64,000 bases of DNA from Gammaproteobacteria bacterium (GCA_021773355.1 JAJFKE010000011.1:1-64000), one strand, 5' to 3'; positions 33,461 to 46,105 are shown, counted from the stretch's first letter. The notes: generated from the sequence alone by a model not told the origin. Made by a program: numbers and translations.

Positions 33461-35392
33461 TTAATCAACCAGCTCTAACAGCAATTTATTCAGTCGTGTT
33501 GAGAAATCCGCAGGATCTTCTAACTGAACACCATCAGCCAATCCAGCTTGGCCAAACAAGATAGAGACTATGTCTGCGAATCTGTCTTCATCGGCTTCTT
33601 TGTCCAATTTGATTACCAATGGATGATTTGGATTCACCTCGAAGATCGGTTTGCTCTCTGGCACCGCCTGCCCCGAAGCTTCCATTATTTTTCGCATTTG
33701 CATACCCATGTCGTGATCATCAACGGCAAGACAAGCTGGCGAATCTGTAAGTCTATGGGTCACCCTGACTTCTTTAACCTTATCACCAAGGTTATCTGTT
33801 ATGCGACTTACAAGGTTTACAAACTCTTTTTCTGTTTTCTCTTTTTCCTGTTTATCTTCCTGATCTTCCAATTTGCCGAGATCCAATTCGCCACGACTTA
33901 TGTCCTGGAACTGGTGGCCATCAAACTCTTGCAAATGACTCATTAGCCATTCATCGATACGGTCATGCATCAGTATTACTTCGATGCCTTTTTTGCGAAA
34001 TATTTCCAGATGAGGACTGCTACGGCCTGCTTTCGCCGACTCGGCTACCAAATAATAGATTTTTTCCTGCTCGTCCTTCATTCGCGACACATAGTCATCG
34101 AGACCTTGATCTTGCTGATCAGTCTCTGAATGGGTAGTGGTAAACAGCAATAGTTTCGCGACCTTTTCCCTGTTCGCAAAATCTTCCGCCGGTCCCTCCT
34201 TCAACGCTTGGCCAAACTCATTCCAAAAACTATTGTACTTGTCCTTGTCTTTTTTGCGCATTTTCTCCAGCATATCCAACGCTCTTTTGGTGAGAGCGCT
34301 GCGCATGGAATCCACAACTGGGTCTTTTTGCAATATCTCTCTAGATACATTCAGAGAAATGTCGTTAGAGTCGACTATGCCCTTCATGAATCGAAGGTAC
34401 AGGGGCAGAAATTGCTCGGCGTCATCCATGATAAATACACGCTGAACATACAATTTTAGTCCCCGTGCCGAATCTCTATTCCACAGATCGAAAGGGGCTC
34501 GGGCTGGCACATACAGAAGGCTGGTATATTCCAGCTTGCCTTCAACCTTGTTATGACTCCATTCCAGCGGGTCTTCGAAGTCGTGGCTGACAGTCTTATA
34601 GAATTCTTTGTATTCATCTGCCTTTATGTCTTTCCTTGATCGAGTCCATAAGGCTTTTGCTTCATTAATGGCTTCGTATTCCTTGGCTTTAGTTTTCTTT
34701 TTCTTGCCCTCTTCTCCGGCTTCGTCTTCTGTAGAATTGTCTTGTTTTTCCATTAACACAGGAATGGAAATATGATCGGCATATTTTTTCACAATACTTC
34801 GTAAGCGATAGCTTTCAGCATACTCTTTCTCCTCTTTCTTCAGATGCAGAGTAACTTCAGTACCGGGACTTGCCTTGCTGGTCGTTTCCAATGAGTAATC
34901 TGCTTCTCCCTTTGATGTCCATAGAGTTGCTTCATTCTCGGGAGTGCCTGCTTTACGGGTGAGTACTTTAACCTCGTCGGCGACGATAAATGCGGAATAG
35001 AAGCCAACGCCGAATTGTCCTATTAGCTGTGAATCTTTCTTCTGATCACCGGTCAAGGATTCTAGGAATTGCGCCGTACCGGATTTGGCAATAGTGCCGA
35101 GATTGCTGATTACCTCATCTCGAGTCATGCCAATTCCGTTGTCACTGATGATCAGGGTATTTTTCTTGCTATCGAAATCAATTTGAACCTTCGGCTCTCC
35201 GCTTTTTTCAAGCAATTCTGGTTGTGACAAAGCGGCAAAGCGCAGTTTATCCGCAGCATCGGAGGCATTCGAGATTAGTTCTCGCAGAAATATTTCTTTG
35301 TTGCTGTATAGGGAATGAATCATCAAGTGAAGCAATTGTTTCGCTTCGGTCTCAAACCCCCTGGTTTCCGTTTCCTTTTTCTTAGCTGCCAT
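33461..35392 (-). CDS. htpG: Molecular chaperone HtpG (Hsp90)
   Basis: The 643 residues comprise an N-terminal GHKL ATPase ([37 protein letters not shown]), a middle client-binding domain (about 235-515) and a C-terminal dimerisation domain. The charged stretch near 215-240, rich in Lys and Glu, is longer than in E. coli. It folds or remodels proteins under heat stress. I found no convincing sigma-32 promoter; the 46 bases upstream of the ATG end at the neighbouring operon's terminator. Confidence 0.96.
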   Translation of the reverse strand: MAAKKKETETRGFETEAKQLLHLMIHSLYSNKEIFLRELISNASDAADKLRFAALSQPELLEKSGEPKVQIDFDSKKNTLIISDNGIGMTRDEVISNLGTIAKSGTAQFLESLTGDQKKDSQLIGQFGVGFYSAFIVADEVKVLTRKAGTPENEATLWTSKGEADYSLETTSKASPGTEVTLHLKKEEKEYAESYRLRSIVKKYADHISIPVLMEKQDNSTEDEAGEEGKKKKTKAKEYEAINEAKALWTRSRKDIKADEYKEFYKTVSHDFEDPLEWSHNKVEGKLEYTSLLYVPARAPFDLWNRDSARGLKLYVQRVFIMDDAEQFLPLYLRFMKGIVDSNDISLNVSREILQKDPVVDSMRSALTKRALDMLEKMRKKDKDKYNSFWNEFGQALKEGPAEDFANREKVAKLLLFTTTHSETDQQDQGLDDYVSRMKDEQEKIYYLVAESAKAGRSSPHLEIFRKKGIEVILMHDRIDEWLMSHLQEFDGHQFQDISRGELDLGKLEDQEDKQEKEKTEKEFVNLVSRITDNLGDKVKEVRVTHRLTDSPACLAVDDHDMGMQMRKIMEASGQAVPESKPIFEVNPNHPLVIKLDKEADEDRFADIVSILFGQAGLADGVQLEDPADFSTRLNKLLLELVD

Positions 35393-35437
35393 TTATCTTA
35401 CCTCTATCTCTGATTCGGGATAATGAATCCTGCCCAT

Positions 35438-35479
35438 AAAAAAACCCAATCCTCAACGGTTTAGCTGAAGGACTGGGTT
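35438..35479 (-). terminator. Intrinsic terminator of the TonB2-type operon
   Basis: On the minus strand AACCCAGTCCT (35479-35469) pairs with AGGATTGGGTT (35453-35443), with one G-T pair. The stem merges into seven T residues. It lies 52 bases after the stop of the TPR gene and closes the operon that begins near 40771. Confidence 0.8.
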
Positions 35480-35530
35480 CTCAATGGGGGCTTTGCTCAA
35501 TATTTCAAGCTAGAACAGGCTCCGATATGT

Positions 35531-36901
35531 TTACTGCAGAGGCGGATAGGGCTGATAGAAATCGATGGCATCTGCCTTACGCCCAGCGATTGTGGTGTAG
35601 AAAGTGCGCCTGCCTTCGATCGCGCGGATAAAATCCCGAGCAGATCTAGTAGCGCGCTCGTCTTCCGCCACGGTTCCGATTCTTGCTGCCTCTTCGGCCG
35701 TCGCTACGGCAGCATCAAAATCGCGTAACTCCAGTTGAGCCCTAGCCAGGAACATCAATGTGTCACCACGATCATTCAGGTCACCCTTGTCTAATGCAGC
35801 CAGAAATGCTTCAACAGCTGCTTCATAGTCATGTAACACGTAGTGAATGTATCCAAGCGTATCGAAGCCATTGCCCGTTTCATCGGCTTCCGCTGCGGCT
35901 ACGGCGGGCTGCAAGGCATTTTCGTATTCGCTAGCCATCAAATGCATCTGCGTGAGGCGTGTCAAATTCTCCTCGTCTTGTACCACTATTTCCTTGTCCA
36001 TAGCTTCGGCTAGGATTTTCGAACCAGTGTAGGGAAGGTCCATGCCGGCGAGAGATTGCGCAAGGTTAATGAAGCGAGCATCGTCATCCATTAAGCCGCG
36101 CAGATAATAGAGATTCAAAGCCTGAACGCCTCGGTCGTCATTTTCCAGGCCTGAGTAGATGGCACTGAGATTTTGCCAATCAGTCTTATGGTCGAATAAC
36201 ACGATCATGGTCTTGGTGAGTTCCAAGGCTGACTCAAAATCTTCAAGGGTGAAATACAAGCCATTCAGGTAGGTATAATCATCTCGCTCCAAGGCTTCGC
36301 CATCGGCCAGCATTAACTCCATTCTGGCTATCCAAAAGGGTTTGGCTTCTTCAAACTGTTCAAGCTGATAGTGTGCGTAGGACAGACCGCGATAAACTAT
36401 CTCGTCTTCTGTCTCCGATATGTCTCGCCACTGCTGATAGTAATTTATTGATTCCTGCCAATTCTCTTCCGAGGCATGAAGCTGGCCTAAAGAACGCAAG
36501 GTGCGTACGCGTTGGTCAATACGCAATGTTTCGATGGTCAGAAGCTGCTCAAAGATATTGATAGCTTCCGGATAGTTCTCCGTATTTAGATAGTAGTTTG
36601 TATAGAAGCTAAGCGTCGTCGATTTCTCAAAGTCGTTCATACGCTCATAGCGGCGCTCGTATAGCTCGTCCAGTGCTTCTTTGGCACCCGCCATATCTGG
36701 TTCATCTTCTTCGTCTTCAGGTTGCATCATTTCCTGAATTGCGGATATCGCCCTTAGTACCGCGGGGCCTAATGTACCAGAGGATCTCGCTTCAGGCGGT
36801 GCGCGCTGCTCCTCGCCTGCCAACAGCAATTGTGTTGGCAGCAAAGTTATGCTTAGCACAGCTACGAGGAATCCCAGCTTAAGCTTGTTGAGTATTCTCA
36901 T
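35531..36901 (-). CDS. Periplasmic TPR protein of the TonB2-type system
   Basis: The 456 residues include a signal peptide (about 1-28, ending LLLAG) and at least six tetratricopeptide-like helical pairs from about 80 to 430 (NYPEAINIFEQLLTIETL, QFEEAKPFWIARMEL, DYEAAVEAFLAALDKGDL). It is the last gene of the DUF3450-ttpC-exbB-exbD-tonB operon, directly after tonB (two bases). Such TPR proteins are annotated as putative TonB-system components in Shewanella and Pseudoalteromonas. The biochemical role is unproven; it may scaffold the periplasmic complex. Confidence 0.82.
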   Translation of the reverse strand: MRILNKLKLGFLVAVLSITLLPTQLLLAGEEQRAPPEARSSGTLGPAVLRAISAIQEMMQPEDEEDEPDMAGAKEALDELYERRYERMNDFEKSTTLSFYTNYYLNTENYPEAINIFEQLLTIETLRIDQRVRTLRSLGQLHASEENWQESINYYQQWRDISETEDEIVYRGLSYAHYQLEQFEEAKPFWIARMELMLADGEALERDDYTYLNGLYFTLEDFESALELTKTMIVLFDHKTDWQNLSAIYSGLENDDRGVQALNLYYLRGLMDDDARFINLAQSLAGMDLPYTGSKILAEAMDKEIVVQDEENLTRLTQMHLMASEYENALQPAVAAAEADETGNGFDTLGYIHYVLHDYEAAVEAFLAALDKGDLNDRGDTLMFLARAQLELRDFDAAVATAEEAARIGTVAEDERATRSARDFIRAIEGRRTFYTTIAGRKADAIDFYQPYPPLQ

Positions 36902-36903
36902 TT

Positions 36904-37521
36904 CTAATTGTCCTCGAGTTCGTAGCGAAATACATACTGCACGCCTTCCACATCTACGCCCTGTCCATCAACAACACGTGGCTGAAACTTGAATCTTGCA
37001 GCTGCACGTACGGAAGATCGATCAAAGATGCTGGCGGGTTCCGCGTCAACTACCTCAATGGTTTCCTCAACCACATTACCCAGACCGTTTACAGTGAAGC
37101 TTACAAGGCACCATCCCTCAATGCCTCGCTGAGCGGCACGAGTTGGGTATTGTGGTGCGATAGCCACCAAAGGCAAGAAATCACCGTCTGTTGCTGAAAT
37201 GGAAGCATTGCTCAGTTGTAGGCCGGTATCAATTTCCACCGAAGCACGTTCAATATTTAGCGAAGGGCCATCGGATAAATTAACCTGCCGATCTGGAATA
37301 TCTTCGACAACATCTGTGTCATCCTGAATTGGTTCCGGCTTGTCGATTTCTTCAAGTACCTCCAGTTCAATTTCTGGCATCGTAGCATCAACGATTTTTA
37401 CCACCGAAACACGTTGATCTAAAGACGCACCAGTAGCAATCAAAGCCTGCATGAAATAGAACAGACCTAGGGTGATTCCGGCTGCCATCACCATGGATAG
37501 AGCCCATCTAATTACGATCAT
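36904..37521 (-). CDS. tonB: Energy transducer TonB
   Basis: This 205-residue protein has one N-terminal membrane helix (about 5-28), a periplasmic spacer that is acidic rather than the Pro-Lys-rich type, and a C-terminal TonB domain (about 110-203) with YPTRAAQRGIEGWCLVSFTV and RAAARFKFQPRV. It carries proton-motive energy from ExbB/ExbD to outer-membrane receptors. It is short, like TonB2 of Vibrio. It lies three bases after exbD. Confidence 0.9.
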   Translation of the reverse strand: MIVIRWALSMVMAAGITLGLFYFMQALIATGASLDQRVSVVKIVDATMPEIELEVLEEIDKPEPIQDDTDVVEDIPDRQVNLSDGPSLNIERASVEIDTGLQLSNASISATDGDFLPLVAIAPQYPTRAAQRGIEGWCLVSFTVNGLGNVVEETIEVVDAEPASIFDRSSVRAAARFKFQPRVVDGQGVDVEGVQYVFRYELEDN

Positions 37522-37524
37522 AGT

Positions 37525-37950
37525 CTATACCTCCGCTGAAATTGATACATCTAGTATATTCGCTTCTCTGGCTGCTTCTAATATAATCATTACCTGTTCA
37601 TTAGCGGCATTGGCATCAGCCTGAATTATTACCGCTGAATTTGGGGCGTCCGCCAAGCGCAATTCAAAACGAGAACGAATAAATCTTGGATCCACCTGAT
37701 CTCCATCGATCCAGATATCACCGTTTGGTCCCACAGCTATCAATATAAGATCACCTTTTTTGCTTTCAGAAGTGGAAGCTTCAGGCTTGGTTACGTCTAT
37801 ACCTGCCTCTGTGACGAATACAGACGTCACGATAAAAAAGATGAGAAGGATAAATACGACGTCCAGCATTGGAGTGAGGTCAATCTCACCCGCCTCTTCT
37901 TCGTCTTTCCTTTTCATTAAACCTGATTTCATTATGTCACCTTGATTCAA
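37525..37950 (-). CDS. exbD: Biopolymer transport protein ExbD
   Basis: The 141 residues have one membrane helix carrying the conserved protonatable Asp in IDLTPMLDVVFILLIFFIVT, followed by a periplasmic domain (about 60-140). With the two ExbB-like proteins it forms the proton channel driving TonB. It is of the ExbD2 type by its place in the TonB2-style operon. Confidence 0.93.
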   Translation of the reverse strand: MNQGDIMKSGLMKRKDEEEAGEIDLTPMLDVVFILLIFFIVTSVFVTEAGIDVTKPEASTSESKKGDLILIAVGPNGDIWIDGDQVDPRFIRSRFELRLADAPNSAVIIQADANAANEQVMIILEAAREANILDVSISAEV

Positions 37951-38031
37951 ATAACTTTGATCAAATAACTAAACCTAAATGTGGGATCAAACTTTACAAC
38001 ACATAAAGAATGATTCCGTTTTGGTTTGTGA

Positions 38032-38562
38032 TTAATCACTCAATGGTAAATGGTCTTCTAACAGCTCCAGATCACGATCAACTTTCGCCTTTAGGTAATT
38101 AGAAGCAAAAATTCCAGAAATAGCGCCTACCATTCCGGCCATGGTTGGAATGGTTGCCATAGACACACCACCCGCCATTGACTTGGCATCACCACCACCG
38201 GTTACAGCCATTACAAAAAACACATTAATCATGCCGGTTACAGTGCCAATTAATCCTAATAGAGGACAAATGGTCACTAGCACTTCAATAATCGGCAGAG
38301 TGTTTCGTACATCCAATGAGATTTTAGAAATCATCATGGTACGAATCTGATGCGCACTCCAGGACTTGGTATCGGCGCGCGCATTCCACTCGGCCAAGGT
38401 GCTTTTCACATTGGCCTTATGAGTAGTATTCAAATACCAGATTCGCTCGAATACCAGCGACCACTTAACAAGTAATAGCCCAGCGATGAATGTAAGTACA
38501 GGTCCACCGCGTGACATAAATAGTGACACGGAATCGATAATATCCAGAAATGCAAAATACAT
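38032..38562 (-). CDS. exbB: MotA/TolQ/ExbB proton channel protein (ExbB2)
   Basis: The 176 residues have three membrane segments. The second and third hold the signature ICPLLGLIGTVTGMINVFFV and the small-residue stretch GGVSMATIPTMAGMVGAISG. It is the short ExbB partner in TonB2-type systems. It is separated from exbD by 81 bases and from the upstream long ExbB-like gene by 23 bases. Confidence 0.92.
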   Translation of the reverse strand: MYFAFLDIIDSVSLFMSRGGPVLTFIAGLLLVKWSLVFERIWYLNTTHKANVKSTLAEWNARADTKSWSAHQIRTMMISKISLDVRNTLPIIEVLVTICPLLGLIGTVTGMINVFFVMAVTGGGDAKSMAGGVSMATIPTMAGMVGAISGIFASNYLKAKVDRDLELLEDHLPLSD

Positions 38563-38585
38563 AGTATCTTCCTCTGCTTACTGGA

Positions 38586-39971
38586 TTAACCAGCTGCCGA
38601 CTGCTCGGCTTTCTGTGCGATCATTCCAGTTGCCTGCTCTTCCAGAATATGAATGATATTGTCGGCGCGGCTCTTCACTACTGTGTGCATAAAGATAGTA
38701 GGAATCGCCACTACAATACCCAGCACCGTAGTCATCAAGGCAGATGAAATGCCACCCGCCATGATTGTCGGGTCGCCCGCGCCGTATACGGTAATCTGCT
38801 GGAACACTTGAATCATACCGGTAACTGTACCTAGCAATCCGCCAAGAGGAGCAATAGTTGCGATCATCTTGATAAGCGTTAGCATGCTCTCCAATGAAGG
38901 AGTTTCCTGCAAGATTGCCTCCCCGAGCTTCAATTCCAATGTCTCGGTATCTGCAGTTGGATTAGATTCTGCTACCAACAGTACACGGCCCAAAGGATTG
39001 TTCTTGGATGGCTTGTCACTCTTAAGTTGACCTCGCACCTTTATAGATACCAGGGACAATATAAGCAGACGCAGAAAGCCAATCAGAATACCAACCACAC
39101 CTACACCGATAATGATGAAGCCAATTATGCCTGAGTTATTTCTGACCTGTTCTTCCACAGAAGGGAAGTTAACCAGATTGGCCATTACCTGTCCGCCAAC
39201 GCCGCCGGTGGGGTCAATTCCAACTCTGGTAAAGCCGCTGCTGGCATTTTCCAAGGCTGACGCTGCTGACAACAATCCTCGAGCTGGTTGCTTTGGAAGA
39301 ACCTGTAGATGGCCGATATCACCGTCATAACTAAGGTACTCACCTTCGGAGACAGCGTTATACAGGCCGATGCGCGTAATACTGCGATTTATCGTTTCAC
39401 CGGTAGGAAGCGAAATATCGCCGTTGTATTTAACAACACGCCCCGATTCGACTACTTCTTGTTGCATATAAAACCAGAAGCGCTCTATTTCTTCAGGGTT
39501 CAACTGTTCAATGGTGCTGCCCGCTTTCGCAATAAAGTCTTCTAAATACTCGCTTCGTCCAGGGTACTGGGCGCTGATCAAGGAGTTTTCAAAGTTACTT
39601 AAAAAATCACCAGCAACACCTTGCAGCGTGCCGAATAACTCATTTAGATCACCGCGTCTATCGCGTAGGATGTCGCGCTTGTCACGGATGATGATTTCAT
39701 TCGCTTCGAACTGGTCACTAAGCCGCGCCTGTTCCGCCTCTTGCTCTGTGATTCTCTCATTTGTTGTCTGCAGAATTTGTTCTTGACGATTAGCGTTCTG
39801 CTCGAATTCTTGCTGACGTTGTTGGTATTCTGCGGATTCAGCTACTCGGTCGTTCTCAACCAGGTCCAGCAAACCAGATAAAGTAGTCGCTTGTGCAGCA
39901 GCAAAATTAGCGGTCAGCCCCATTGCACATGCTGACGCAGTTAGGCCGGTTATTTTCAGAAAATTTCTCAT
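38586..39971 (-). CDS. Long ExbB-like protein TtpC
   Basis: The 461 residues comprise a signal peptide (about 1-26), a periplasmic coiled coil (about 40-112, rich in Glu, Gln and Arg), a linker, a first inner-membrane helix near 280-305 and a C-terminal MotA/TolQ/ExbB domain with APLGGLLGTVTGMIQVFQQI and IMAGGISSALMTTVLGIVVA. This is the TtpC architecture, which is required for TonB2-dependent iron uptake in Vibrio. Its start overlaps the end of the DUF3450 gene by four bases, indicating coupling. Confidence 0.88.
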   Translation of the reverse strand: MRNFLKITGLTASACAMGLTANFAAAQATTLSGLLDLVENDRVAESAEYQQRQQEFEQNANRQEQILQTTNERITEQEAEQARLSDQFEANEIIIRDKRDILRDRRGDLNELFGTLQGVAGDFLSNFENSLISAQYPGRSEYLEDFIAKAGSTIEQLNPEEIERFWFYMQQEVVESGRVVKYNGDISLPTGETINRSITRIGLYNAVSEGEYLSYDGDIGHLQVLPKQPARGLLSAASALENASSGFTRVGIDPTGGVGGQVMANLVNFPSVEEQVRNNSGIIGFIIIGVGVVGILIGFLRLLILSLVSIKVRGQLKSDKPSKNNPLGRVLLVAESNPTADTETLELKLGEAILQETPSLESMLTLIKMIATIAPLGGLLGTVTGMIQVFQQITVYGAGDPTIMAGGISSALMTTVLGIVVAIPTIFMHTVVKSRADNIIHILEEQATGMIAQKAEQSAAG

Positions 39972-40771
39972 TGTGCCACCTCCGGAGCCAATACAGGCAG
40001 TTCAATGATATCCGGTGCATCTACATTTGAGGCAACACGCATAGCTTTTTGTACAGTTGTTCGGTATTCACCTGCAGGTAGTTCAACCCACTGGCGAGTA
40101 TTGTTGTCCCAGGCACCAGTAACCTGTCTATCTGTTGTTTGATACATCAGTGCTACACGGCCAATGCGAACAATATTCACGTCTCGTTCAACACCGTCGA
40201 TTTCGATGATGTCAGGATAGGTTGCATTGGTTCGCCCGTAAGTCGCTTCTGTCTGATAGATCACCAATACCTGCCGAAATTTCTCGGCGATGGAAACGTC
40301 TGGGTTGTCGATGGCATCCCTGGCAAATTGCAGTCGGTTGGCACGCTCATCAACCTGGAAGGGATAGTCCAGTTCGACGAATTGCTCAATGCTGGAAAGC
40401 ATTTTTTCCATCATTAAAGGAATTTCTCTAGTGATCGATTCAACGCTGGCAATAGACTCATCCAGAGTGGCGATATTCTCTTGCTGGATAGAGACTGATT
40501 TGCGAAAACCTGCATTCAGCACCACTAGCGCTTCCAGGGAGTCGTTTTGTCGCTTAAATTCTTCGAACGTAGAGCTCGCTGAATTTGCTAATCGGTTTAT
40601 CTCGTCCTGCGCTGCAGCCAATTCGCTGTTCTTAACCCCAATAACGTCCATTGCCTGATCAAGAATACTGCTGTCTACGAGAATTTCCGCAGCCTGAGCC
40701 GAAGCCATGATGCAAGACATGAGCAATGCTAGAGCAGTCATACTCATATTCGTAATTCGACGGTTTTTCAT
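39968..40771 (-). CDS. DUF3450 family periplasmic coiled-coil protein
   Basis: The 267 residues include a signal peptide (about 1-27, ending SAQA), a long helical coiled-coil segment (about 40-130) and a C-terminal half matching DUF3450 (QVLVIYQTEATYGRTNATYP, NIVRIGRVALMYQT, TGAWDNNTRQWVEL). It is the first gene of the operon and nearly always accompanies ttpC-exbB-exbD-tonB in Alteromonadales-like genomes. It probably pairs with the coiled coil of the next protein. Its activity is unknown. Confidence 0.85.
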   Translation of the reverse strand: MKNRRITNMSMTALALLMSCIMASAQAAEILVDSSILDQAMDVIGVKNSELAAAQDEINRLANSASSTFEEFKRQNDSLEALVVLNAGFRKSVSIQQENIATLDESIASVESITREIPLMMEKMLSSIEQFVELDYPFQVDERANRLQFARDAIDNPDVSIAEKFRQVLVIYQTEATYGRTNATYPDIIEIDGVERDVNIVRIGRVALMYQTTDRQVTGAWDNNTRQWVELPAGEYRTTVQKAMRVASNVDAPDIIELPVLAPEVAQ

Positions 40772-41231
40772 GTGCCATCCTATTTTCTTGTTAAATAATC
40801 AGATCCAATTTACCGAACTGCTGCTGTTGTTCTAATTTCAGCACTCGATACATCGGACGCGACAAACTATTATTTTTTTCCTAATACCAGATATCTGATA
40901 CCAAAATAAACTGCCTGAGAATTCCGTGATTTTTCTAATCTCTCGTGACTAGCAGTTTTCCCTGAAATAAGGCCGACCCTTAGTTACCAAACTACTCAAA
41001 ACCCAAAAGTTTGAGACGCTTCGTAACCAATCGATTGACCTTGCTATGAATCCTGAAATCTATAGCTAAATAGTCCCTTAAATTCAGCATTTTATGCATG
41101 AATTTCGACTAAGACTATCACACTACATCGCGCTTTTAGAACCTTTTCAAACAGAAAAATTAAGCGCGACGCTGATGCTAAATGAGAGAGATTTAGAGGA
41201 GGAAAATTGCAGCAAAATAACTAAGCAAATA
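40772..41231. other. Gap upstream of the TonB2-type operon
   Basis: No gene is seen. It holds a 10-bp perfect palindrome CAGATATCTG (40888-40897) flanked by direct ATACC repeats, about 120 bases before the DUF3450 start. No convincing Fur box is visible. The left part must contain the operon promoter, and the right part follows the sucD stop without an obvious terminator. Confidence 0.5.
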
Positions 41232-42104
41232 CTACCAGCCAGTTATTTCACTCAAACCGCTGCCGATTTCGGCAAGGCTTCTTACGGTCTTAACGCCTGC
41301 GTCTTGCAAAGCCGCGAATTTTTCATCAGCAGTTCCTTTGCCACCGGATATTATGGCCCCGGCATGCCCCATGCGTTTGCCGGGAGGAGCGGTTACGCCC
41401 GCTATGTAGGCAACCACCGGCTTGCTTACATTGGCTTTTATATAAGCCGCCGCTTCTTCTTCCGCGGTACCACCTATCTCACCAATCATGACGATGGCTT
41501 CGGTTTGCTCGTCCGCCTGAAACAGCGACAGGATATCGATAAAATTTGAGCCGGGAATGGGGTCTCCACCAATACCCACACAGGAAGATTGGCCAAAGCC
41601 ATGATCTGTAGTTTGCTTTACCGCTTCATAGGTCAAGGTGCCGGAACGAGAAACAATGCCTACTTTACCAGGCAGATGGATCTGGCCTGGCATAATACCA
41701 ATCTTGCATTCTCCCGGTGTAATGACACCGGGGCAGTTTGGACCTATAAGTCTTACCCCAAGCTGGTCGCATTTTTCCTTTGCGATTAACATGTCCAAAG
41801 TTGGAATTCCCTCCGTAATGCACACGATGAGCTTGATACCTGAAGCTGCTGCCTCAAGAATCGAGTCCTTGCAGAAAGGGGCTGGTACATAAATCACCGA
41901 TGCATCGGCGCCAGTTTCGTCATAGGCTTCTTTTACTGTGTTGAATACTGGTAAATCTAAATGGATCTGACCGCCTTTTCCCGGTGTCACACCAGCAACC
42001 ATATTCGTACCGTATTCGATAGCTTGTTCTGAGTGGAAAGTACCTTGTGAGCCAGTGAATCCCTGACATATGAGTTTCGTGTTCTTGTCTATCAGAATAC
42101 TCAT
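41232..42104 (-). CDS. sucD: Succinyl-CoA synthetase, alpha subunit
   Basis: A 290-residue subunit of the TCA-cycle enzyme that converts succinyl-CoA to succinate with ATP or GTP formation. It has the CoA-binding N-domain ([20 protein letters not shown]), [11 protein letters not shown], and the phospho-His loop in [15 protein letters not shown]. Its ATG overlaps the sucC stop by four bases. It is the last gene of the sdh-suc cluster. Confidence 0.96.
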   Translation of the reverse strand: MSILIDKNTKLICQGFTGSQGTFHSEQAIEYGTNMVAGVTPGKGGQIHLDLPVFNTVKEAYDETGADASVIYVPAPFCKDSILEAAASGIKLIVCITEGIPTLDMLIAKEKCDQLGVRLIGPNCPGVITPGECKIGIMPGQIHLPGKVGIVSRSGTLTYEAVKQTTDHGFGQSSCVGIGGDPIPGSNFIDILSLFQADEQTEAIVMIGEIGGTAEEEAAAYIKANVSKPVVAYIAGVTAPPGKRMGHAGAIISGGKGTADEKFAALQDAGVKTVRSLAEIGSGLSEITGW

Positions 42105-43270
42105 TGTGCACCTCCGGCTGCAGCGACAACTTTTTCAGCTGCGTCGGACAAACTGTTGGCGGCGATAATATTTAGCCCGCTCTTTTCCAAGACTTCTCTG
42201 CCTAGTTCGGCATTGTTACCCTCTAGCCTTACAACCACAGGAACTTCAACTCCTACTTCATTGACAGCGCCGATGATGCCTTCTGCGATTAGGTCGCAAC
42301 GCACAATCCCACCAAAGATATTTACAAGTACCGCAGCCACATTTTCATCTGACAAAATTATCTTGAAGGCCTCGCTTACTCTTTCCTTGGTCGCACCACC
42401 TCCAACGTCCAGGAAATTAGCCGGGCTCCCACCATGCAATTGAACAATGTCCATAGTACCCATAGCCAGACCAGCGCCATTCACCATGCAGCCGATATTT
42501 CCGTCCAAGGCCACATAGTTGAGATCCCATTCGGCCGCCTGAGATTCCCTCGCGTCGTCCTGACTTACATCATGCATTTCTCGCAGGCGAGGTTGCCTGT
42601 ACAGGGCATTGCCATCGATATTGATTTTACCGTCCAGGCAGTGCAGATTTCCTTCTTCGGTAATTACCAGAGGATTAATTTCCAACAGCGCCAAATCCAT
42701 ATCCTGAAATAGCTTTGCCAGGCCCAGGAACAGATTAGTAAATTGTTTGATCTGCCCCCCTTCGAGGCCTAGCCGAAAAGCAAGATCTCTAGCCTGATAG
42801 GGTTGCGCTCCGGTGAGTGGGTCGATGCTTGCTTTTAGAATTTTTTCTGGCGTTTCTGCAGCAACTTTTTCGATTTCTACTCCGCCCTCAACCGAGGCCA
42901 TGAATACGATACGTCGCGTAGAACGGTCAATAACCGCCCCTAAATACAATTCCTGCGCAATCTCGGTGCAGGTTTCTACCAAAATTTTACTAACAGGCTG
43001 ACCGCCGGCATCGGTTTGGTAGGTAACCATGCGCTTACCTAGCCACTGCGCCGCGAATGCTTGAGCCTCTTTAGACGTAGTTACCAATTTAACACCGCCA
43101 GCTTTACCTCTGCCTCCGGCATGTACCTGAGCCTTGACCACCCACTTATCGCCGCCGATTTTTTCCGTAGCGGCGGCAGCATCTTCTGGCGTGTCTACAG
43201 CTATGCCTTGAGAGACTGGTAATCCATATTCGGCAAATAACTGCTTGGCCTGATATTCGTGTAAGTTCAT
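42101..43270 (-). CDS. sucC: Succinyl-CoA synthetase, beta subunit
   Basis: The 389 residues form an ATP-grasp domain (about 1-240: [46 protein letters not shown]) and a CoA-ligase domain ([13 protein letters not shown]). It binds the nucleotide and pairs with SucD in an alpha/beta enzyme. It overlaps sucD and lies 56 bases after lpd. Confidence 0.96.
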   Translation of the reverse strand: MNLHEYQAKQLFAEYGLPVSQGIAVDTPEDAAAATEKIGGDKWVVKAQVHAGGRGKAGGVKLVTTSKEAQAFAAQWLGKRMVTYQTDAGGQPVSKILVETCTEIAQELYLGAVIDRSTRRIVFMASVEGGVEIEKVAAETPEKILKASIDPLTGAQPYQARDLAFRLGLEGGQIKQFTNLFLGLAKLFQDMDLALLEINPLVITEEGNLHCLDGKINIDGNALYRQPRLREMHDVSQDDARESQAAEWDLNYVALDGNIGCMVNGAGLAMGTMDIVQLHGGSPANFLDVGGGATKERVSEAFKIILSDENVAAVLVNIFGGIVRCDLIAEGIIGAVNEVGVEVPVVVRLEGNNAELGREVLEKSGLNIIAANSLSDAAEKVVAAAGGAQ

Positions 43271-43326
43271 TTATGCTCCATCATCTTATAATGCTGCCTA
43301 TCTTGTTGTGTTATTAACCAGGGTTA

Positions 43327-44784
<1,458 letters not shown>

Positions 44785-44858
44785 TCAAAACTATTTAAGG
44801 ATAATTTGAGCGCCTTCACCATCAACGCTCTTACAATAACTAACGCAATTGTTGTGAT

Positions 44859-46064
44859 TTATAATTCCAGCAATAATCGCGTTGGGTCTTCCAGTAGCTC
44901 TTTTACAGTAACGAGAAACTGCACTGCTTCTTTTCCATCAATCATTCTATGATCGTATGAAAGTGCTAAGTACATCATGGGCAATACCTTAACCTCACCA
45001 GCTACGGCCATTGGTCGCTCTTGAATCTTGTGCATACCTAATATTGCTGTTTGTGGAGGGTTGAGTATGGGGGTTGAGAGTAACGACCCGAATACGCCAC
45101 CGTTAGAAATAGTAAAAGTTCCACCTAACATTTCTTCTATTGCAAGCTTTCCGTCTCTGGCCTTTTCCCCCAATTGTCTGATTTCTTTTTCGATTTGCGC
45201 TAAGCCCATATAGTCTACATTACGCAAAACCGGAACCACTAAGCCCCGTGGAGAAGAAACAGCCACACCTATATCTTGATAGCCATGATAAATAATATCT
45301 GAACCGTCTAGCGAAGCATTTACCGCAGGGTATCTCTTCAGCGCTTCGGTACATGCGCGTACAAAAAATGACATAAAACCAAGACGCACACCGTCATGAG
45401 CTTTCTCAAATTCTTCTTTATAGCGGCTCCGTATTTCCATAATGGGCTGCATATTTACTTCGTTAAAAGTTGTCAGCATTGCGGTAGATTGGCTGGCCTG
45501 CAACAACCGTTCAGCAACTTTTGCTCTAAGCCTGCTCATTGGTACACGTTCTTCCAAACGTCCTTCTTCAGAAACATTAATGCTGCTGGTTGCATTTTCT
45601 AAGGATGGCGCAGATTTCGCCTCTATGCTACGCAACACATCTTCCTTGGTTATTCTTCCATCTTTCCCACTGCCGGCAATGGCGGCTGTTGTTAAACTGT
45701 TTTCTTCGATCAATTTTTTCGCCGCAGGGCTCACAATCTGTTCGTTTGTGCCGCCAGTCTGCTCGGCATTGGCCTGTTGTTCCGCTTTCACTTCAACTTT
45801 CGCGGCTGGCGTGGGAGCTTTGTCTTCGCCTGCTATTACACTGCCTATGGCTTGATTGCTAACTATAGTCTCTCCAGCGTCTTTTAAAATTTCCTTCAGC
45901 GTTCCATCTGTTGGTGAAACTACTTCGATAACCACCTTGTCGGTTTCTATATCAACCAGTAGTTCATCTCTAGCGACCGTATCACCTACCTTTTTATACC
46001 AGTTCGCAATCGTTCCATCGGGAACCGATTCAGGAAGCGTGGGGGCTTTAATTTCAATAGTCAT
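44859..46064 (-). CDS. sucB: Dihydrolipoyl succinyltransferase (E2 of OGDH)
   Basis: The 401 residues form a lipoyl domain (1-75, Lys43 in [12 protein letters not shown]), an Ala/Glu-rich linker, a peripheral-subunit-binding domain (about 110-147, [10 protein letters not shown] and [12 protein letters not shown]) and the catalytic acyltransferase domain with His372 and Asp376 in SYDHRMIDG. It forms the core of the 2-oxoglutarate dehydrogenase complex with SucA and Lpd, encoded on either side. Confidence 0.96.
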   Translation of the reverse strand: MTIEIKAPTLPESVPDGTIANWYKKVGDTVARDELLVDIETDKVVIEVVSPTDGTLKEILKDAGETIVSNQAIGSVIAGEDKAPTPAAKVEVKAEQQANAEQTGGTNEQIVSPAAKKLIEENSLTTAAIAGSGKDGRITKEDVLRSIEAKSAPSLENATSSINVSEEGRLEERVPMSRLRAKVAERLLQASQSTAMLTTFNEVNMQPIMEIRSRYKEEFEKAHDGVRLGFMSFFVRACTEALKRYPAVNASLDGSDIIYHGYQDIGVAVSSPRGLVVPVLRNVDYMGLAQIEKEIRQLGEKARDGKLAIEEMLGGTFTISNGGVFGSLLSTPILNPPQTAILGMHKIQERPMAVAGEVKVLPMMYLALSYDHRMIDGKEAVQFLVTVKELLEDPTRLLLEL

Positions 46065-46105
46065 AATTTGTCCTTGCTAATACGTTTTCACGTGGCGTGG
46101 GCACA

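Noticed and set aside
41094..41549. 151-codon plus-strand frame starting in the gap before sucD
   Set aside because: Most of it is the complement of sucD; the remaining 45 codons show no family.
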